This document shows, piece by piece, positions 8,037 through 19,086 of a DNA stretch of 64,000 bases. The stretch is from Prado023 sp963798745 (GTDB lineage: Bacteria; Actinomycetota; Actinomycetes; S36-B12; CAIYMF01), in NCBI GenBank assembly GCA_963798745.1, contig CAWCUF010000004.1, positions 124,001 to 188,000 on the forward strand. Direction: 5' to 3'. The notes under the pieces were generated by a model, which was given only the letters and a program-made list of their open reading frames with translations, was not told the DNA's origin and did no database searches. Every line of letters begins with the position of its first letter. Position 1 is the first letter of the stretch. The position numbers and the translations under genes were made by a program.

Positions 8037-8864
8037 TCACCCGGCGCTGATCGCGGCGGCGCCGGCCAGCGCCAGGACGACTCCGACCACCTGGACCCGG
8101 CGCAGGCGCTCGCCGTCGAACCACCGGGCCAGCAGGATCGTGGCCACCGGGTAGAGCGAGCCGAACACGCTGACCAGCGACAGCAGGCCCAGGGTCGCCG
8201 CCGCGCCGAACGCGAGGTTCGCGCCCACGTCCAGCAGACCCACAGCAGCGAACCCCGGGAGGTCCGTCCGGCCCACCGCGACGCCGGGACGCAGGACCAG
8301 CAGCGCCAACGCCATCAGTGCGAACGTCACCAGGCGCATGGTGGTCATCGTCATCACGACGCTGTCCTGGCTGCCGCGAGCGATCGCCACCAGGGTGGTT
8401 CCGAGCAGCATCGCCGCGCCACCGGCCAGCAGGACCGGCGCCCAGCCCGCGTCGCCATGGATCTCGGGACCGCTGGCGGCGATCACGCCCACCACGGCCA
8501 GGCCGATCCCGACCAGTTGCACCGTGCTGGGCTGCTCACCGTCGGCCAGGCCCACGGCCAGCGGCACGACCACGCCCAGCGCCGCGATCGGCGAGACCAC
8601 GCCCATCGTTCCGATCGCCAGGGCGCGGTAGTAGAGCGCCAGGCCGCCGGCACCGGTGACGCTGGCCAGCACCGCCCACGGCAGGTACCCGGTCGGGGCC
8701 GACCAGTGCCCGCCGACCGTCGCGATCAGCAGCATGGCCAGCAGGCCCACGGTCTGGCTGGCGCCCAGGACCACCAGGACGTGGCGACGGCGGGACAATC
8801 GACCCGCCAGGTAGTCCCCGCTGCCCCACATGACGCTGGACAGCAGTGCGAGCAGGGCGGCCAC
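8037..8864 (-). CDS. EamA-family (DMT) transporter
   Basis: A 275-residue protein with about ten hydrophobic segments in two similar halves, as in the drug/metabolite transporter family. The substrate cannot be told from sequence. The GTG at 8864 is chosen because the hydrophobic N-terminus starts there and TAGCGT lies 8 bases upstream with no ribosome binding site, which suggests a leaderless transcript. Upstream codons are open for a long way, but they overlap genes on the other strand and are not hydrophobic. It converges with the ROK gene and diverges from DUF3000. Confidence 0.85.
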   Translation of the reverse strand: MAALLALLSSVMWGSGDYLAGRLSRRRHVLVVLGASQTVGLLAMLLIATVGGHWSAPTGYLPWAVLASVTGAGGLALYYRALAIGTMGVVSPIAALGVVVPLAVGLADGEQPSTVQLVGIGLAVVGVIAASGPEIHGDAGWAPVLLAGGAAMLLGTTLVAIARGSQDSVVMTMTTMRLVTFALMALALLVLRPGVAVGRTDLPGFAAVGLLDVGANLAFGAAATLGLLSLVSVFGSLYPVATILLARWFDGERLRRVQVVGVVLALAGAAAISAG

Positions 8865-8872
8865 GGGGTGCG

Positions 8873-8933
8873 ACGCTACACGCCACGAGTCGCGCGCGAC
8901 CTGCGCCCGTTGGGAGGGTCCAGGGCGTAGCCT
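8873..8933. promoter_or_regulatory. Divergent leaderless promoters for EamA and DUF3000
   Basis: TAGCGT on the minus strand (8873-8878) is 8 bases from the EamA GTG. TAGCCT on the plus strand (8928-8933) is 7 bases from the DUF3000 ATG at 8941. Both fit -10 elements of leaderless mRNAs. Confidence 0.6.
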
Positions 8934-8940
8934 GCGGCTC

Positions 8941-9507
8941 ATGAACGTGACCGCCGACGAGGCAGCGGACTTCCGGACCGCGCTGACCTCGTTGCGCGAA
9001 GTCCGGATGCGCCCCGAGATCCAGCTCGAGGAGGCTCCCGCCCCGCAGCGGCTGGCCCCCTTCGCCCTCGCCCTGACCGCAGACGTGGTCGTCGACGACG
9101 AGGACCTCGGCAACGGCCGGCTGGTCGTGCTGCACGACCCCGAGGGCCAGGAGGCCTGGGGCGGCACCTTCCGCGTGGTCGCCTTCATCAAGGCCACCCT
9201 CGAGACGGAGATGGCCGCCGACCCGATGCTGGCCGAAGTCGGGTGGTCGTGGCTCATGGAGGCCCTCGAGACCCACGGGGCCACGTTCTCCAACATCTCC
9301 GGGACAGTCACCAGGGTGACCTCCGAATCGTTCGGTGGCCTTGCTGATCGCCCCCTCGAGGGCCAGATCGAGGTCCGCGCCTCCTGGACCCCGCAGGACG
9401 CCGACCTCGCCCCGCACGCCCTGGCCTGGGCTGAGGTCCTGGGCCAGGCAGCAGGCCTGATGCCGCTGCCGGCCGGCGTGGCGCAACTCCCCCGGCCCCG
9501 CGGCTGA
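8941..9507 (+). CDS. DUF3000 family protein
   Basis: A 188-residue soluble protein of unknown function, recognised by sequence character and by position: in actinobacteria a DUF3000 gene usually precedes a ribonuclease D gene and dxs, as here (M. tuberculosis Rv2680-Rv2682c). The middle holds GTFRVVAFIKATLETEMAAD and GWSWLMEALETHGA, typical of the family. No catalytic motif is visible. The short promoter-to-start distance suggests leaderless expression. Confidence 0.85.
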   Translation: MNVTADEAADFRTALTSLREVRMRPEIQLEEAPAPQRLAPFALALTADVVVDDEDLGNGRLVVLHDPEGQEAWGGTFRVVAFIKATLETEMAADPMLAEVGWSWLMEALETHGATFSNISGTVTRVTSESFGGLADRPLEGQIEVRASWTPQDADLAPHALAWAEVLGQAAGLMPLPAGVAQLPRPRG

Positions 9508-9674
9508 CCCCCGCGGATCCACGGCCCCGGGTGGCCGCTGGGGCCGGCACCATGCGATGCCTGGCGAGTCTGCGGACACGAACGGGGTACACCGGTCAAG
9601 GGCCCGCCCGGTCGCGCCGATAGCAGTGCAGACGGGCCAGTGGTCACGTCGCCAGGACAGCCACCGGAGGTGTC

Positions 9675-10277
9675 GTGATCACCGTCGCACAGAGCAGCAC
9701 CGCCCCCATGATCCCCGTCCCCCGGGGTCGGTTCTCCGCCATGACGGTGGGCGTAGAGAATCTCCAGTCCGCCGGCCTGCCACCCCGACTGCGCTCGATG
9801 GGCGCCACCGTGGTGCATCGCGCTCCGAGCGCGCTGGCCGGGCCGCTGCCCGCACCCGCCGGTCCGCATGACCTCTGCATCATGACCACAGGGGGGGCCG
9901 AGCTGCGTGCCCAGGTCGGTGCGGTCCGGGCCGCGGGGTGGCGGCGGATCATCGTGATCACCAGCCGTTCGGACCTGGTGCGTGAGGCAGTGGGCAGTGG
10001 TGCCCGCTGCGCCGTCGTCCCGCCGTCGCGCGGCGATGCCGGTAGGGTCCCGGCTCCGCCGCGGTCCCCAGCGCTGGGCACCAGTGTCCTGTCGGCCCGC
10101 GAGGTGCAGGTCCTGCAACGGGTCGCCGAGGGCCATACCAATCGGCAGATCGGCGAGGACCTGTGCCTGTCCGCCCTGACGGTGAAGAGTCACCTGGCCA
10201 GGATCGGGCGCAAGCTGGGCACCGGGGACCGCGCGGAGATGGTCGCCATCGGGATGCGCTGCGCGATCGTGACCTGA
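9675..10277 (+). CDS. LuxR-type (NarL/FixJ-like) DNA-binding regulator with degenerate receiver
   Basis: A 200-residue protein whose C-terminus is a clear LuxR helix-turn-helix (LSAREVQVLQRVAEGHTNRQ, then LTVKSHLARIGRKLG). The N-terminal ~110 residues look like a response-regulator fold without the usual acidic pocket or phospho-Asp segment, so the protein is probably not controlled by ordinary phosphorylation. The GTG start has GGAGG at 9666-9670. A regulator of this type between DUF3000 and RNase D is also found in Streptomyces-like gene orders (from memory). Confidence 0.82.
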   Translation: MITVAQSSTAPMIPVPRGRFSAMTVGVENLQSAGLPPRLRSMGATVVHRAPSALAGPLPAPAGPHDLCIMTTGGAELRAQVGAVRAAGWRRIIVITSRSDLVREAVGSGARCAVVPPSRGDAGRVPAPPRSPALGTSVLSAREVQVLQRVAEGHTNRQIGEDLCLSALTVKSHLARIGRKLGTGDRAEMVAIGMRCAIVT

Positions 10278-10313
10278 TCCGCGTCGCCCCGGCTCGTGCG
10301 TTGCGTCGGCCGG

Positions 10314-10319
10314 TACCGT
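10314..10319 (+). promoter_or_regulatory. -10-like element for the RNase D gene
   Basis: TACCGT 6 bases before the GTG at 10326. No ribosome binding site is present, which supports a leaderless start. Confidence 0.5.
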
Positions 10320-10325
10320 GTCCCC

Positions 10326-11654
10326 GTGCCTGTGACCCGTCGCTCCGCTGACCACGTTCGGCCCGACGCGGTCCAGGCCACCGCCGAACCCAGCGGTACC
10401 GACGGCGCCACCGCGCCCATCGACGACGCGCAGCGCACTGCCGAGGCCGTGGCTGCACCCGTCCCGGAACTCCCTGCGCTGACCCTGCGTGCGGGTATTC
10501 CCCCGGTGACAACGACTGCCGACGAACTCGCCAGGGTCGTTTCCCGGCTCACGGCCGGAACCGGACCGATCGCCGTGGACACCGAACGGGCCTCGGGCTA
10601 CCGCTACGGCCAGCGCGCCTACCTGATCCAGTTGCGCCGCACGGGTGCCGGGTCCGCGCTGGTGGACCCGATCGACATCCCCGGCCTGCCCGGCCTGGCG
10701 CAGGCCCTGCGCGGCCCGGAGTGGATCCTGCACGCCGCCAGCCAGGACCTGCCGTGCCTGGCCGAGGTCGGGTTGCGACCCGCGTCGCTGTTCGACACCG
10801 AGCTCGCGGGACGGCTGCTGGGGATGCCGCGGGTCGGCCTGGGCCCGATGGTCGCCGACGTGCTGGGGTGGTCGCTGGCCAAGGGGCACGGGGCAGCCGA
10901 CTGGTCCCGCAGGCCACTGCCCGAGGCGTGGCTGGAGTACGCGGCCCTGGACGTGGAGGTCCTCATCGAGCTGCGCACCGAGCTGCACGACCGGCTCGTC
11001 GCGGCGGGCAAGTGGGAATGGGCCCAGCAGGAGTTCGCGGCGCTCCGCGACGCCGGCCCGCCCGCACCGCGGATCGATCCCTGGCGGCGCACCTCAGGCA
11101 TCCACCGGGTCCGATCCCGCCGGGCGCTGGGCATCGTGGAACACCTCTGGTACGCCCGCGACCGGGTCGCCGCCGAGGTGGACACCGCTCCTGGCCGGCT
11201 GCTGCCGGACTCCTCGCTCGTGGCCGCCGCTCAGGCCCAGGTCCGCGACGGCACGGGCCTGCGCGGGCTCAAGGACTTCCACGGCAGGGGGGCGTCGCGC
11301 TATCAACGGGCGTGGGGCAGCGCTCTGCGTGCGGCCTGGGCCGTCCCCGAGGCCGACCTGCCACCGGCGGCCGCGCGCGGCGACGGTCCGCCACCGCCGC
11401 GCGCGTGGGCCCAGCGCGATCCCGCGGCGGCCGCCCGGCTGGAGCGGGCCCGCTCAGCGCTCTCCGAGCGCGCCCATGCGCTCGAACTGCCCGTGGAGAA
11501 CCTGCTCACCCCTGACCTGGTGCGCCGGCTCATGTGGGCGCCGCCGGTGCCGCCGGTCACCGTGGCCGAGTCCCTCACCGCGGCCGGGGCGCGGCCCTGG
11601 CAGGTGCAGCTCACCCAGGAGCTGCTGGAGCAGGCGATCAGCCCCGATTCCTGA
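10326..11654 (+). CDS. rnd: Ribonuclease D / HRDC-domain 3'-5' exonuclease
   Basis: A 442-residue protein. After a ~70-residue Ala/Pro-rich lead it has a DEDD exonuclease domain: Exo I IAVDTERASGYRYGQRAYLI (D-x-E), a middle segment HAASQDLPCL and Exo III YAALDVEVLIEL with the Tyr/Asp pair. A helical HRDC-like region follows. RNase D trims the 3' ends of structured RNAs such as tRNA. The GTG at 10326 is preferred over one 10 codons upstream because TACCGT lies just before it. It sits between DUF3000/LuxR and the convergent dxs, the conserved actinobacterial order. Confidence 0.9.
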   Translation: MPVTRRSADHVRPDAVQATAEPSGTDGATAPIDDAQRTAEAVAAPVPELPALTLRAGIPPVTTTADELARVVSRLTAGTGPIAVDTERASGYRYGQRAYLIQLRRTGAGSALVDPIDIPGLPGLAQALRGPEWILHAASQDLPCLAEVGLRPASLFDTELAGRLLGMPRVGLGPMVADVLGWSLAKGHGAADWSRRPLPEAWLEYAALDVEVLIELRTELHDRLVAAGKWEWAQQEFAALRDAGPPAPRIDPWRRTSGIHRVRSRRALGIVEHLWYARDRVAAEVDTAPGRLLPDSSLVAAAQAQVRDGTGLRGLKDFHGRGASRYQRAWGSALRAAWAVPEADLPPAAARGDGPPPPRAWAQRDPAAAARLERARSALSERAHALELPVENLLTPDLVRRLMWAPPVPPVTVAESLTAAGARPWQVQLTQELLEQAISPDS

Positions 11655-11670
11655 CGGCGCCGTCGACCGA

Positions 11671-13545
11671 TCAGCCCGGCTGGTCCAGTAGCGCCCGGGC
11701 GGCCTGCTCACACCCGTGCGCGGTCAGCCCCAGGTGCTCGAGGATCGCGGGGCGGGTCGCGTGGTCGAGGAACTCCTGGGGCACGCCCAGGCGCGTCTGG
11801 CGCACCGGCGCGCCGCGGTCGGCCAGCGCAGTGCTCAGGGAAGCGCCGATCCCGCCCACCAGGCCGTTGTCCTCGATCGTGACGACCCGGCCGATCCGCG
11901 CGGCCAGTTCGACCACCGCCTCGGGCAGCGGGATGATCCACAGAGGTGCTGCCGCGACACTCGGGATCCCGTCCGCGGACAGCTTCTCCGCAGCCTCGCG
12001 AGCCGCCCCGGCCAGGCCACCGACCCCGACGATGAGCACCTGGGCGTCCTCGTCGGCATGCAGCAGGTCCACACCGTCGAACTCGCCGACCGCGGGCAGT
12101 GGCTCGACCATGCCGCCCTTGGGGAAGCGCAGCACCGTCGGGCCGTCCGGCACGGCCACAGCTTCGCGCAGGGCGCGGCGCAGGGTGGCCTCGTCGCGAG
12201 GTGCGGCGACCCGGACCCCGGGCACCAGGCTGAGCAGGGACATGTCCCACATGCCGTTGTGCGAGGCGCCGTCGTCGCCGGTCACACCGGCCCGGTCGAG
12301 CACGAACGTGACGCCTGCGCGGTGCAGTGCGACGTCCATCAGCACCTGGTCGAAGGCACGGTTCAAAAAGGTGGCGTACACGGCCACGACGGGATGCAGT
12401 CCCGCGAAGGCCATCCCTGCCGCCGAGGTGACCGCATGCTGCTCGGCGATCCCCACGTCGTAGGTGCGCTCCGGGAACTGTGCGGCGAACTGGTTCAGGC
12501 CGGTCGGGCAGAGCATCGCGGCCGTGATCGCTGCCACGTCGGGGCGATCGTGGCCGATGGCCACCAACTCGTCGGCGAACGCCGCCGTCCAGGTGGGCCC
12601 GCCGTTGCTCACCGGGATGCCCGTCTCGGGGTCGATCACGCCGACCCCGTGGAAGCGATCGGCCTCGTCGTTCTCGGCGGGGGCGTACCCGCGACCCTTC
12701 TGCGTGATGGCGTGCACGATGACCGGGCCGTCGAATCCACGGGCTGCGCGCAGTACCGCCTCGAGGGCGACGATGTCATGCCCGTCGACGGGGCCCAGGT
12801 ACTTCAGGCCCAGGTCCTCGAACATGCCCTGCGGGGCCACGAGGTCCTTCACGCCCTTCTTGACCCCGTGCAGGGCTTCGAACAGCGGTGGGCCGACCAC
12901 CGGGGTGCGCCCCAGGACCTCCCGGCCCAGGTCCAGGAACCGCTCGTAGCCGGCGGTGGCACGCAGGGTGTCCAGGTGTCGGGCCAGGCCACCGATGGTC
13001 GGGGCGTAGGAGCGCTCGTTGTCGTTGACCACGATGATCACCTGGCGATCGGAGCCGGCGATGTTGTTCAGCGCCTCCCAGGCCATCCCGCCGGTCAGCG
13101 ACCCGTCACCGACCACGGCCACGACGCGGCGTCGGCCGAGCGTCCCGGCCCGCTCGAACGCCTTGGCCACGCCATCGGCATAGCTCAGGGCGGTGGACGC
13201 GTGCGAGTTCTCGATGACGTCGTGCGGGCTCTCCAGGCGTGACGGGTAGCCCGACAGGCCCCCGGCCTGGCGCAGCCGGTCGAACCCGGCGCGGCGCCCG
13301 GTGAGGATCTTGTGCACATAGGTCTGGTGACCGGTGTCCCAGAGCAGGACATCGCTGGGCGAGTCGAACACGCGGTGCAGGGCCATCGTGAGCTCGACAA
13401 CGCCGAGGTTGGGGCCCAGATGGCCACCGGTGCGGCTGACCCTGTCCACCAGGAAGGCACGGATCTCCGCAGCCAGGGCGTCGAGCTGCCCGGGATCCAG
13501 GGCGCGCACATCCGCGGGTGAGTCGATGCGCTCCAGCACGCCCAC
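11671..13545 (-). CDS. dxs: 1-deoxy-D-xylulose-5-phosphate synthase
   Basis: A 624-residue thiamine-diphosphate enzyme that condenses pyruvate and glyceraldehyde 3-phosphate, the first step of the MEP isoprenoid pathway. Visible motifs are TGGHLGPNLGVVELT and DTGHQTYVHKILTGR near the N-terminus, the TPP motif GDGSLTGGMAWEALNNI, and DRAGVTGDDGASHNG with the catalytic His region. Length is normal. The GTG start at 13545 has GAGGAGGA 4 bases upstream. It converges with the RNase D gene. Confidence 0.97.
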   Translation of the reverse strand: MGVLERIDSPADVRALDPGQLDALAAEIRAFLVDRVSRTGGHLGPNLGVVELTMALHRVFDSPSDVLLWDTGHQTYVHKILTGRRAGFDRLRQAGGLSGYPSRLESPHDVIENSHASTALSYADGVAKAFERAGTLGRRRVVAVVGDGSLTGGMAWEALNNIAGSDRQVIIVVNDNERSYAPTIGGLARHLDTLRATAGYERFLDLGREVLGRTPVVGPPLFEALHGVKKGVKDLVAPQGMFEDLGLKYLGPVDGHDIVALEAVLRAARGFDGPVIVHAITQKGRGYAPAENDEADRFHGVGVIDPETGIPVSNGGPTWTAAFADELVAIGHDRPDVAAITAAMLCPTGLNQFAAQFPERTYDVGIAEQHAVTSAAGMAFAGLHPVVAVYATFLNRAFDQVLMDVALHRAGVTFVLDRAGVTGDDGASHNGMWDMSLLSLVPGVRVAAPRDEATLRRALREAVAVPDGPTVLRFPKGGMVEPLPAVGEFDGVDLLHADEDAQVLIVGVGGLAGAAREAAEKLSADGIPSVAAAPLWIIPLPEAVVELAARIGRVVTIEDNGLVGGIGASLSTALADRGAPVRQTRLGVPQEFLDHATRPAILEHLGLTAHGCEQAARALLDQPG

Positions 13546-13627
13546 GTGTCCTCCTCGTTCCCAGTGGTCAGCACAGTCTAGGAGTGATCGGCGCCGGGCA
13601 CACGGGGGCGCGACCGCGAGGGGCCCC

Positions 13628-13633
13628 TACGCT
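13628..13633 (+). promoter_or_regulatory. -10-like element
   Basis: TACGCT 6 bases before the GTG at 13640, with no ribosome binding site. This fits leaderless transcription of the following small gene. Confidence 0.5.
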
Positions 13634-13639
13634 GTGCCG

Positions 13640-14002
13640 GTGACCACTCCCCCCGGCTGGCCCCGCGCGGTGCCCGACCCAGAGTCGCCGGAGTTCGCCG
13701 ACCGGGTCGTGGCCTGGCTGCTGGACCTGTGCCCGCCGGACTACCGCAGCCACGAGGTGCTGCGCAGGCACCCGGTGATCCTCGCGCGGCTGGCCAACCG
13801 GCACGCCCAGGCGTCGGTGGCCGCGGCACGTGAGAGCTACGCCGGAGCCCGCCGGGACCTGGCCGGCCGGGTGCCTCCCGAGGCCGTGGACGAGGCCCTG
13901 ACCGCCCTGAGCCGCAGTGGCGCGCTGCTGGCCGCGCAGGTGCGCGAGGTCGGCCTCGTGGAGGAAGCCCTGGCGGGCCGGCGCTGGCGCCCCAAGCTCT
14001 GA
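13640..14002 (+). CDS. Small conserved-type hypothetical protein
   Basis: A 120-residue soluble, mostly helical protein that begins with Pro-rich residues (MTTPPGWPRAVPDPESPEF) and holds an amphipathic stretch with many Arg and Ala (ARESYAGARRDLAGRVPPEA). I do not recognise a family by name. It lies just outside dxs and diverges from it. The start is supported by the -10 element and by coding-like composition. A longer open frame upstream overlaps the dxs start and is not believed. Confidence 0.7.
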   Translation: MTTPPGWPRAVPDPESPEFADRVVAWLLDLCPPDYRSHEVLRRHPVILARLANRHAQASVAAARESYAGARRDLAGRVPPEAVDEALTALSRSGALLAAQVREVGLVEEALAGRRWRPKL

Positions 14003-14132
14003 CCGGTCCGTCCCCGCAGCCGCCGAGCACCGCATGGCCGTTGGTGGGCCGACTGGGATTCCCCGGGACGCGTCCTCGCCGTCCCGCCGACCCGTCACCG
14101 CCCACGCACGCGCATCGGTGCGCCGGGCTGGA

Positions 14133-14138
14133 TAGCCT
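14133..14138 (+). promoter_or_regulatory. -10-like element
   Basis: TAGCCT 6 bases upstream of the GTG at 14145, a leaderless pattern. Confidence 0.5.
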
Positions 14139-14144
14139 CGGGAC

Positions 14145-14507
14145 GTGGACTTCACCAGTTCTGTGGAAGCGATCGCCCTCGGATTCGAGGTGGTGGGCAT
14201 CGCGATCATCACCATCGGCGGGTTGTTCGGGATCCTCGGTGCGGTCTTCACCGCGAAGTCCCGCAACGCCTTCTATGAACAGGCGCGTGCCGGATTCGCC
14301 CGTCCGCTGCTGCTGGGCCTGGAAGTCCTGGTGGCTGCCGACATCATCGAGACCATCACGATCGATCGCAGCCTGGAGAGTGCTGCGTCGCTGGGACTGC
14401 TGGTCCTGATCCGGGTGGTCCTCAGCTTCTCCCTGGAGGCCGAGACCGACGGCGTGCTGCCGTGGCGCAAGCGGGAGGTCGAGACCGCCGATCCGCCAGC
14501 ACGCTGA
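14145..14507 (+). CDS. DUF1622 family membrane protein
   Basis: A 120-residue protein with three or four hydrophobic helices: one around residues 10-35 (VVGIAIITIGGLFGILGAV), one with ARPLLLGLEVLVAADIIETI, and one with LGLLVLIRVVLSFSLEAE. The RPLLLGLE and IRVVLSFSLE segments are hallmarks of DUF1622. The function is unknown; it probably resides in the cytoplasmic membrane. Confidence 0.8.
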   Translation: MDFTSSVEAIALGFEVVGIAIITIGGLFGILGAVFTAKSRNAFYEQARAGFARPLLLGLEVLVAADIIETITIDRSLESAASLGLLVLIRVVLSFSLEAETDGVLPWRKREVETADPPAR

Positions 14508-14525
14508 GGCGACCGGGCCACGGGT

Positions 14526-15836
14526 TCACCCCAGCGCCGCCCGATAGCTGGCGAGCAGCCGTTGCAGGGCTGCTTCCTCCTGCACCACAGCAGCGGCATC
14601 GGCGGGTTGCGCGGTGTCGCGTACGCTGTCGGCAGCCACGAGCCGAGCCTGCTCACTGAGCGCGTCGAGCCGCGCGGGATCGGTCCTGGCGATCCGGGCG
14701 CAGTGCTCCATGAGACGCAGCAACGCCGTCATGACGTTGGGCTCCGCGCTGCCGTACCTGCGCACGAGACCACACATCTTGGCCAGGTACTGACCGAACA
14801 CCCGACTCGGGACGACCACGACAGCCGGCCCGTCGAGTTCGCGGGCCACCCGTGGTCCCAACGGCCGGCGGGCCATCTCGCCGAAGATGGCCGTCATGTG
14901 GTGGATCGCCTGAACGGCGGTGTAGGGGTCGTTGACCGCTGGCGAGAGCGCCTTCACGGCCACGTCGACCAGTTGGCGGATCCCGAAGGCCGAGTCCTGC
15001 TGGCTGGTCCGCTCGAACCCGATGCCGACGTCGGCGTGGAAGGCAGCGGCGAACACCTCGAGATCCGGGGCGGGGTCACGGTCAGAGGAGGTCCAGATCA
15101 GGGCGATCGGGCTGCCCTGCGCGATGTGCTGGCCGACGCCCGTGGTCAGGGCGATGGACACCCTGTGCCTGATCGCCAGCGGCAGGAGCAGCTCCGGGTG
15201 GGTCGTGCGGACATAGCCCGAGGAAGCGGCGGGGATCTCCAGCGCCCACGGCGCGGGAGTCGGAGGGTCCAGGTCGACATCGCGGGGGCTCTCACGCAGG
15301 ACCTGCAGCGCCTCACCCTCGACCCGACGCATGATCGCCTCGACCTGCAGCGAGTGAGACAGGTGGTCGGCGAAGTAGACCACCATCGCCAGGCTGGCGA
15401 ACAGCAGAACGATGGCCAGGTTCACGGCCAGGCGTGGGTACACCTCGGGCTCGGGGCCGACGCCCACGACGAAGAGCAGCGCGGCGCTGTAGGCGAAGGT
15501 GGCCATGAACACGCTCAGCGCGATCTGGTTGGGGCGGTCGCGCAGGAAGTTGCGCAGCAGGCGCGGCGAGAACTGGGTCGAGGTCAGTTGCAGGGCCACC
15601 ACGGACAGGCCCAGGACCAGAGCGATCACCGTGACGATCGTGCCGGTGATCGACAGCAGCACCGCGCGCGCATCTGCGGACTCCCCCTGGAAGGCGAGGC
15701 GGTGCACGACGGTGCCCTCGGTGGCGGGGATGCCGACCAGGGCCCACGCGACGAACAACGCCAGGATGCCCGCCGTGAACGGCATGACCCAGAGCGCACC
15801 CCCCACGTACTCACGCAGGTCCTCGCGACGAGGCAT
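14526..15836 (-). CDS. DUF2254 family membrane protein
   Basis: A 436-residue protein. The N-terminal ~190 residues hold four hydrophobic segments, including ALVLGLSVVALQLTSTQFSP followed by RLLRNFLRDR, the typical DUF2254 region. The rest is soluble and includes a segment (AVNDPYTAVQAIHHM) conserved in the family. The function is not established. The start at 15836 has GGGAGGTG 5 bases upstream on the reverse strand; an open frame continues upstream but lacks a matching initiation signal. Confidence 0.85.
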   Translation of the reverse strand: MPRREDLREYVGGALWVMPFTAGILALFVAWALVGIPATEGTVVHRLAFQGESADARAVLLSITGTIVTVIALVLGLSVVALQLTSTQFSPRLLRNFLRDRPNQIALSVFMATFAYSAALLFVVGVGPEPEVYPRLAVNLAIVLLFASLAMVVYFADHLSHSLQVEAIMRRVEGEALQVLRESPRDVDLDPPTPAPWALEIPAASSGYVRTTHPELLLPLAIRHRVSIALTTGVGQHIAQGSPIALIWTSSDRDPAPDLEVFAAAFHADVGIGFERTSQQDSAFGIRQLVDVAVKALSPAVNDPYTAVQAIHHMTAIFGEMARRPLGPRVARELDGPAVVVVPSRVFGQYLAKMCGLVRRYGSAEPNVMTALLRLMEHCARIARTDPARLDALSEQARLVAADSVRDTAQPADAAAVVQEEAALQRLLASYRAALG

Positions 15837-15953
15837 GGCCCACCTCCCGTGCTGCACCGGTGACCACCGACCCGTCGGCGCGGCGGGCACCTGCTTCCAG
15901 CGTGCCACCCCCGGACCGGGCATGGCCGCCCAAGCGCGACGCACCGCCTGGGC

Positions 15954-16136
15954 TCAGCCCAGGGCCTGGAACACCTCGTAGACCATGTACGCCGGCCAGA
16001 CGATGCCCTGCAGGATCGCCAGGGCGTACTCCCAGCCGGTGTCCGCCTGCTGCCAGAAGTACACCCACGCCCCGAACATCCCGAGCCCGTAGATCGCCCC
16101 GCTGCCCGCGGCCGCGGCGCCATTGTTGTCACTCAT
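15954..16136 (-). CDS. Small membrane protein next to aconitase
   Basis: A 60-residue protein: a short Gly/Ala-rich N-terminus, one hydrophobic segment (AIYGLGMFGAWVYFWQQA) and a second (YALAILQGIVWPAYMVYEVF), probably two membrane spans. GGAGGGGTG lies about 10 bases before the ATG. It starts 58 bases after the aconitase stop on the same strand, so it may be the tail of that unit. The function is unknown. Confidence 0.7.
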   Translation of the reverse strand: MSDNNGAAAAGSGAIYGLGMFGAWVYFWQQADTGWEYALAILQGIVWPAYMVYEVFQALG

Positions 16137-16194
16137 GCCGATCACCCCTCCGGCCCCAGTGTCTCGCGCCCTGCGCCCGACGCGCACCCGGCGG

Positions 16195-18993
<2,799 letters not shown>

Positions 18994-19068
18994 GGCAGAT
19001 CCTCTCCTCGACCGGGCAGAAGGCTATCGCGAGGGACCGACACCCGGCTCAAGTTGCGGTGCGTCATT

Positions 19069-19086
19069 TATCTTGACATCAAGATA
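19069..19086. promoter_or_regulatory. Perfect 18-base palindrome upstream of acnA
   Basis: TATCTTGACATCAAGATA: 8-bp arms TATCTTGA/TCAAGATA with a 2-base centre. It directly abuts the stop codon of the methyltransferase gene and lies 76 bases before the acnA ATG. On the minus strand TTGATG within it could serve as a -35 box. It is probably an operator for a dimeric repressor; which one cannot be read from the window. Confidence 0.75.

Noticed and set aside
8037..10988. A very long open frame (983 codons) on the minus strand
   Set aside because: Only the last 275 codons (EamA) are hydrophobic and protein-like. The rest is antisense to DUF3000, LuxR and RNase D and has the composition of a high-GC shadow frame.
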